A stretch of DNA of 9,001 nucleotides, taken from Campylobacteraceae bacterium. Its GTDB lineage: Bacteria; Campylobacterota; Campylobacteria; Campylobacterales; Sulfurospirillaceae. Both the position numbers and the translations under genes were made by a program. Shown here in pieces: positions 6,955 through 9,001 of this stretch. The notes under the pieces were generated by a model, which saw only the letters and a program-made list of their open reading frames with translations, was not told where the DNA came from and searched no databases. The stretch covers positions 1 to 9,001 of the forward strand of contig JALVAU010000183.1 in assembly GCA_027011025.1 (NCBI GenBank), read 5' to 3'. Positions within the stretch are counted from its first letter, which is position 1; every line of letters begins with the position of its first letter.

Positions 6955-6962
6955 TATCTATA

Positions 6963-7985
6963 TTAAAGTTCTATATTTTCTACTATACTCAGACCAAATC
7001 CGCCTAAGCCTATAAAATCAGATCCCTTTAGAGAAGAAATTAATTTTATATTTTTTATACCAAGCTTATTAAGTATCTGTGCACCCACGCCATACTCTCT
7101 TATCTCTTTACTAAAAGAGTTTTCATTTCCGATAAATATCAATACTCCACCATTTTTTTTGAGGTACTCTACAGCCTTCATCATGCCATCAAATTTTGCT
7201 TTGTCTGCAAACAGTTCATCATCCCACATAATATTATGAAATTTTACTGCTGTTGTCTCAGTAGGCTCTCCAAATTCATATATCGTATGGTGATTTCCTT
7301 CATGATCTACCATATCTATACGCCTTGTTTCGGTACCTAGAAACAGAACTTTTGAAGATGAAATTTCTCTAACCAAAGATTCATGCTTCATGCGATATTC
7401 AACAATATCTGAAATATAGACCATACTAATATCAAACTCTTTGCAAAATTGATCCAAATCAGCTCTTCTTGCCATCGTTCCATCATCTTTCATTACTTCG
7501 CAGATAACAGCAACACTATTTAAGCCAGCAAGCCGACAGAGATCAACAGAGCCTTCAGTATGACCTGTTCTTACAAGAGTACCACCTTTTTTTGCTATCA
7601 ATGGAAATATATGCCCGGGTCTGACTAAATCACTAGCCTTACTCTCTCCCTTGGCAAGTACTTTAATAGTCATATCTCGCTCATAAGCAGAAATTCCTGT
7701 TGTGCAATCTTTTGCATCCACGCTAACTGTAAAAGCTGTTTCATGCTGTGAATCATTATTTGTAACCATAGGCATAAGATTAAGTCTATCCGAAACTTTT
7801 TTCGTAAGAGAAACACATATTAATCCTTTGGCATGCGATGCCATAAAATTAACTTTTTGAGGAGTAGAAAAAGTTGCGGCATATACTAAATCCCCCTCAT
7901 TCTCTCTATCCTCATCATCCACCATCAAGACCATTTTGCCTTGTTTTATATCTTCTATAGCCCTCTCTACCCTATTATTAGGCAT
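6963..7985 (-). CDS. ribBA: 3,4-dihydroxy-2-butanone 4-phosphate synthase with degenerate GTP cyclohydrolase II-like domain (RibBA type)
   Basis: The RibB half makes 3,4-dihydroxy-2-butanone 4-phosphate from ribulose 5-phosphate for riboflavin. Of 340 residues, about 1-200 are an intact RibB domain: DDEDRENEGD (23-32), CTTGISAYERD (94-104), RPGHIFPL (122-129), GHTEGSVDL (141-149) and DDGTMAR. The rest (about 205-340) resembles RibA at EYGVGAQILNKLGIKNIKL (307-325) and GFGLSIVENI. But the HSECLTGD...RCDC zinc and active-site segment is replaced by FHNIMWDDELF (259-269) without cysteine, and REGRGIGL and the NNP motif are missing. This half is therefore probably inactive, as reported for H. pylori RibBA. 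The start is ATG 7985 with GGAGG 5 bases upstream; a longer frame from TTG 8039 has no ribosome site and would overlap the promoters. There is no room for an FMN riboswitch. Confidence 0.92.
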   Translation of the reverse strand: MPNNRVERAIEDIKQGKMVLMVDDEDRENEGDLVYAATFSTPQKVNFMASHAKGLICVSLTKKVSDRLNLMPMVTNNDSQHETAFTVSVDAKDCTTGISAYERDMTIKVLAKGESKASDLVRPGHIFPLIAKKGGTLVRTGHTEGSVDLCRLAGLNSVAVICEVMKDDGTMARRADLDQFCKEFDISMVYISDIVEYRMKHESLVREISSSKVLFLGTETRRIDMVDHEGNHHTIYEFGEPTETTAVKFHNIMWDDELFADKAKFDGMMKAVEYLKKNGGVLIFIGNENSFSKEIREYGVGAQILNKLGIKNIKLISSLKGSDFIGLGGFGLSIVENIEL

Positions 7986-7990
7986 AAAAT

Positions 7991-7995
7991 CCTCC
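7991..7995 (-). promoter_or_regulatory. Strong Shine-Dalgarno for ribBA, fixing its start
   Basis: GGAGG on the minus strand, 5 bases before ATG 7985. It is the best ribosome-binding site in the window and rules out the upstream TTG at 8039 as the main start. Confidence 0.8.
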
Positions 7996-8016
7996 AAATA
8001 AATAAAATTTTGTGAA

Positions 8017-8025
8017 ATTGTACCA
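8017..8025 (-). promoter_or_regulatory. Candidate extended -10 promoter for ribBA
   Basis: Minus strand TGGTACAAT: the -10 TACAAT (8017-8022), one mismatch to TATAAT, with the extended TGn element. No clear -35 is seen. RNA would start near 8010, leaving a leader of about 25 bases before ATG 7985. Confidence 0.45.
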
Positions 8026-8032
8026 TAATCCC

Positions 8033-8061
8033 TTGACAATTTAGATAAAAGTGACTATAAT
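8033..8061 (+). promoter_or_regulatory. Consensus sigma-70 promoter for the tRNA pair
   Basis: TTGACA (8033-8038), exactly 17 bases, TATAAT (8056-8061): full consensus hexamers at optimal spacing. It points at the tRNAs, with a start expected near 8068 and a leader of about 26 bases before tRNA-Gln. Strong promoters of this kind suit stable RNA genes. It is back-to-back with the ribBA promoter. Confidence 0.88.
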
Positions 8062-8093
8062 TTCACCTCACAAATAGAGTGAAAGTTTATCGC

Positions 8094-8168
8094 TGGGGTG
8101 TAGCCAAGCGGTAAGGCAACTGGTTTTGGTCCAGTCATTCAGGGGTTCGAATCCCTTCACCCCATCCA
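8094..8168 (+). tRNA. tRNA-Gln (anticodon UUG)
   Basis: A full cloverleaf with encoded CCA. The acceptor TGGGGTG pairs with CACCCCA, including the T1-A72 pair typical of tRNA-Gln. The D arm is GCCAAGCGGTAAGGC; the anticodon stem ACTGG/CCAGT encloses the loop TTTTGGT, giving anticodon TTG; the T arm is AGGGG-TTCGAAT-CCCTT with one G-T wobble. The discriminator base is T (8165), whereas E. coli tRNA-Gln has G73. In this phylum, Gln-tRNA is normally made by mischarging with Glu followed by GatCAB amidation. It is co-transcribed with the following tRNA, 13 bases away. Confidence 0.95.
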
Positions 8169-8181
8169 CTCTTTTACATAT

Positions 8182-8258
<77 letters not shown>

Positions 8259-8264
8259 GTTTTC

Positions 8265-8398
8265 TTAATCCAAACTATCAAATATCTTATCAATTACATC
8301 TTTACTAATCTGTGGTTTTACTGTTATATATTTTTGAGTTATATTAAAATAGTCGAATACTACAGCTGGTCTGCAATATTCACTTTTAATATTTTTTT
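8265..8398 (-). other. Open -1 frame reached from an A7 run at the end of the preceding gene
   Basis: On the minus strand the gene ending at 8360 contains AAAAAAA (8392-8398). Moving back one base there leads into a frame that avoids the TAG at 8360-8362 and stays open for about 43 codons to TAA at 8265-8267. The encoded tail, ending VKPQISKDVIDKIFDSLD, looks protein-like. No start codon or ribosome site exists in this frame, so it is not an independent gene. It could be a C-terminal extension through a frameshift, a relic of one, or non-coding sequence open by chance. Confidence 0.3.
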
Positions 8399-9001
8399 AG
8401 CACTTGTAATTTGAAATGAACTCTTACGGTTTGAGAATAGAGTGATTTTGATCGTATTTTGATCTAAAAACTCTGCATTTACTCCTTTGGGGAAGTGTAA
8501 GGTTTTTAGTATGTCATGTCTATTTTGTGGCTCAAAGTAAACTATACATGTAGAGCCATTTTTGATGGTGATACTTCCTCTATCGCCTCTTATCTTGAAA
8601 AATTTCTCTTGTACCTTTCTAGTATAAAAGCTCCATCCTTTCTCTCCTCTTTCTTCATCTAATTTATATCTGGCTATCACCTTATATCTTGCATTAAATG
8701 AAAGTCTTTTAAGTGGAAAAATTGCGTATTGATTCTCTTTAAATCTAAGATTTGGATCATTTTGTTTAGTTAAAAGGCGAGTTTTTAACCTTTTGTCATT
8801 CGAGTCAAAAAGCTCAAAAGAGATGAGTTGAATTCTTTTAAGGTAATAGTCATTAAATTGAATGCTTACAGGAAAGCCGCTTACATCATAATCTGGAAGA
8901 GGATCCGGTGTCTCCTCATAAAATGCAGGCGGTATATCTTTTTGCCCATCATAAGGATAGATAACAATCTTTTTTATCTGTGATTTTTTAAATCTTAATG
9001 C
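8360..9001 (-). CDS. C-terminal 213 residues of a probable secreted CAP/SCP-family protein, start beyond right edge
   Basis: The minus-strand frame is open from base 9001 to TAG at 8360; the true start lies outside the window, and the ATG at 8680 is internal. The visible part has YPYDGQKDIPPAFYEETPDP (residues 15-34 of the fragment), DVSGFPVSIQF, then LISFELFDSN, QYAIFPLKRLSFNARYKV and WSFYTRKV. This order resembles the beta-rich region that follows the CAP (SCP/PR1) domain in bacterial envelope proteins, where a YP-DG-DVP-F-ESPDP-P motif and an ALFPL-RL stretch recur. The rest is Lys- and Ile-rich with no membrane helix. The CAP domain itself is not visible, so the family is inferred from the tail. 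The function is unknown. It converges on the tRNA pair, with a gap of about 100 bases. Confidence 0.6.
   Translation of the reverse strand, partial: ALRFKKSQIKKIVIYPYDGQKDIPPAFYEETPDPLPDYDVSGFPVSIQFNDYYLKRIQLISFELFDSNDKRLKTRLLTKQNDPNLRFKENQYAIFPLKRLSFNARYKVIARYKLDEERGEKGWSFYTRKVQEKFFKIRGDRGSITIKNGSTCIVYFEPQNRHDILKTLHFPKGVNAEFLDQNTIKITLFSNRKSSFQITSAKKILKVNIADQL

Noticed and set aside
7986..8040. FMN riboswitch before ribBA
   Set aside because: The leader is about 25 bases, far too short, with the tRNA promoter immediately beyond it.

Overview
The window looks like chromosomal DNA of a free-living, probably marine member of the Campylobacterota (Epsilonproteobacteria), closest in character to Sulfurimonas and relatives. 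This rests on the low G+C content, weak -35 promoters, a flagellar stator/export cluster divergent from glmU (fliP lies beside glmU in Campylobacter jejuni and Helicobacter pylori as I recall), a RibBA with a degenerate C-terminal half as in H. pylori, and tRNAs with encoded CCA. The genus is inferred; no database search was possible. Nothing here resembles a phage, transposon, CRISPR array or defence system.

Layout. Positions 1-775 (minus) hold the N-terminal uridylyltransferase half of glmU, cut by the left edge. A 159-bp divergent spacer carries a glmU promoter candidate, a sigma-28-type promoter facing the flagellar genes, and a small hairpin. Positions 935-3234 (plus) are a compact motA-motB-fliP operon: a stator of sodium-type (PomA/PomB-like) character followed with no spacing by the flagellar export-gate protein FliP. 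Positions 3235-3435 are a non-coding gap of unusual composition that ends in a perfect match to the conserved first bases of 16S rRNA. Positions 3436-6900 (plus) encode a full-length cobalamin-dependent methionine synthase, MetH. A 14-bp hairpin separates it from the convergent ribBA (6963-7985, minus).

Upstream of ribBA, a back-to-back promoter region contains a consensus sigma-70 promoter that drives tRNA-Gln(UUG) and the initiator tRNA-fMet (8094-8258). The right end, 8360-9001 (minus), is the C-terminal 213 residues of a probable secreted CAP/SCP-type protein that enters from beyond the right edge. An A7 run near its end leads into a second open frame.

The genes are mainly housekeeping: cell-wall and LPS precursor supply (GlmU), motility (MotA/MotB/FliP), methionine and folate cycling (MetH), riboflavin precursor synthesis (RibB activity) and translation (two tRNAs). 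I see no single new multi-gene system. The more interesting points are the loss of the GTP cyclohydrolase II active site in RibBA, the ion-specificity signature of the stator, the rRNA-like block before metH, the sigma-28-like promoter in the glmU/motA spacer, and the possible frameshift at the end of the right-edge gene.
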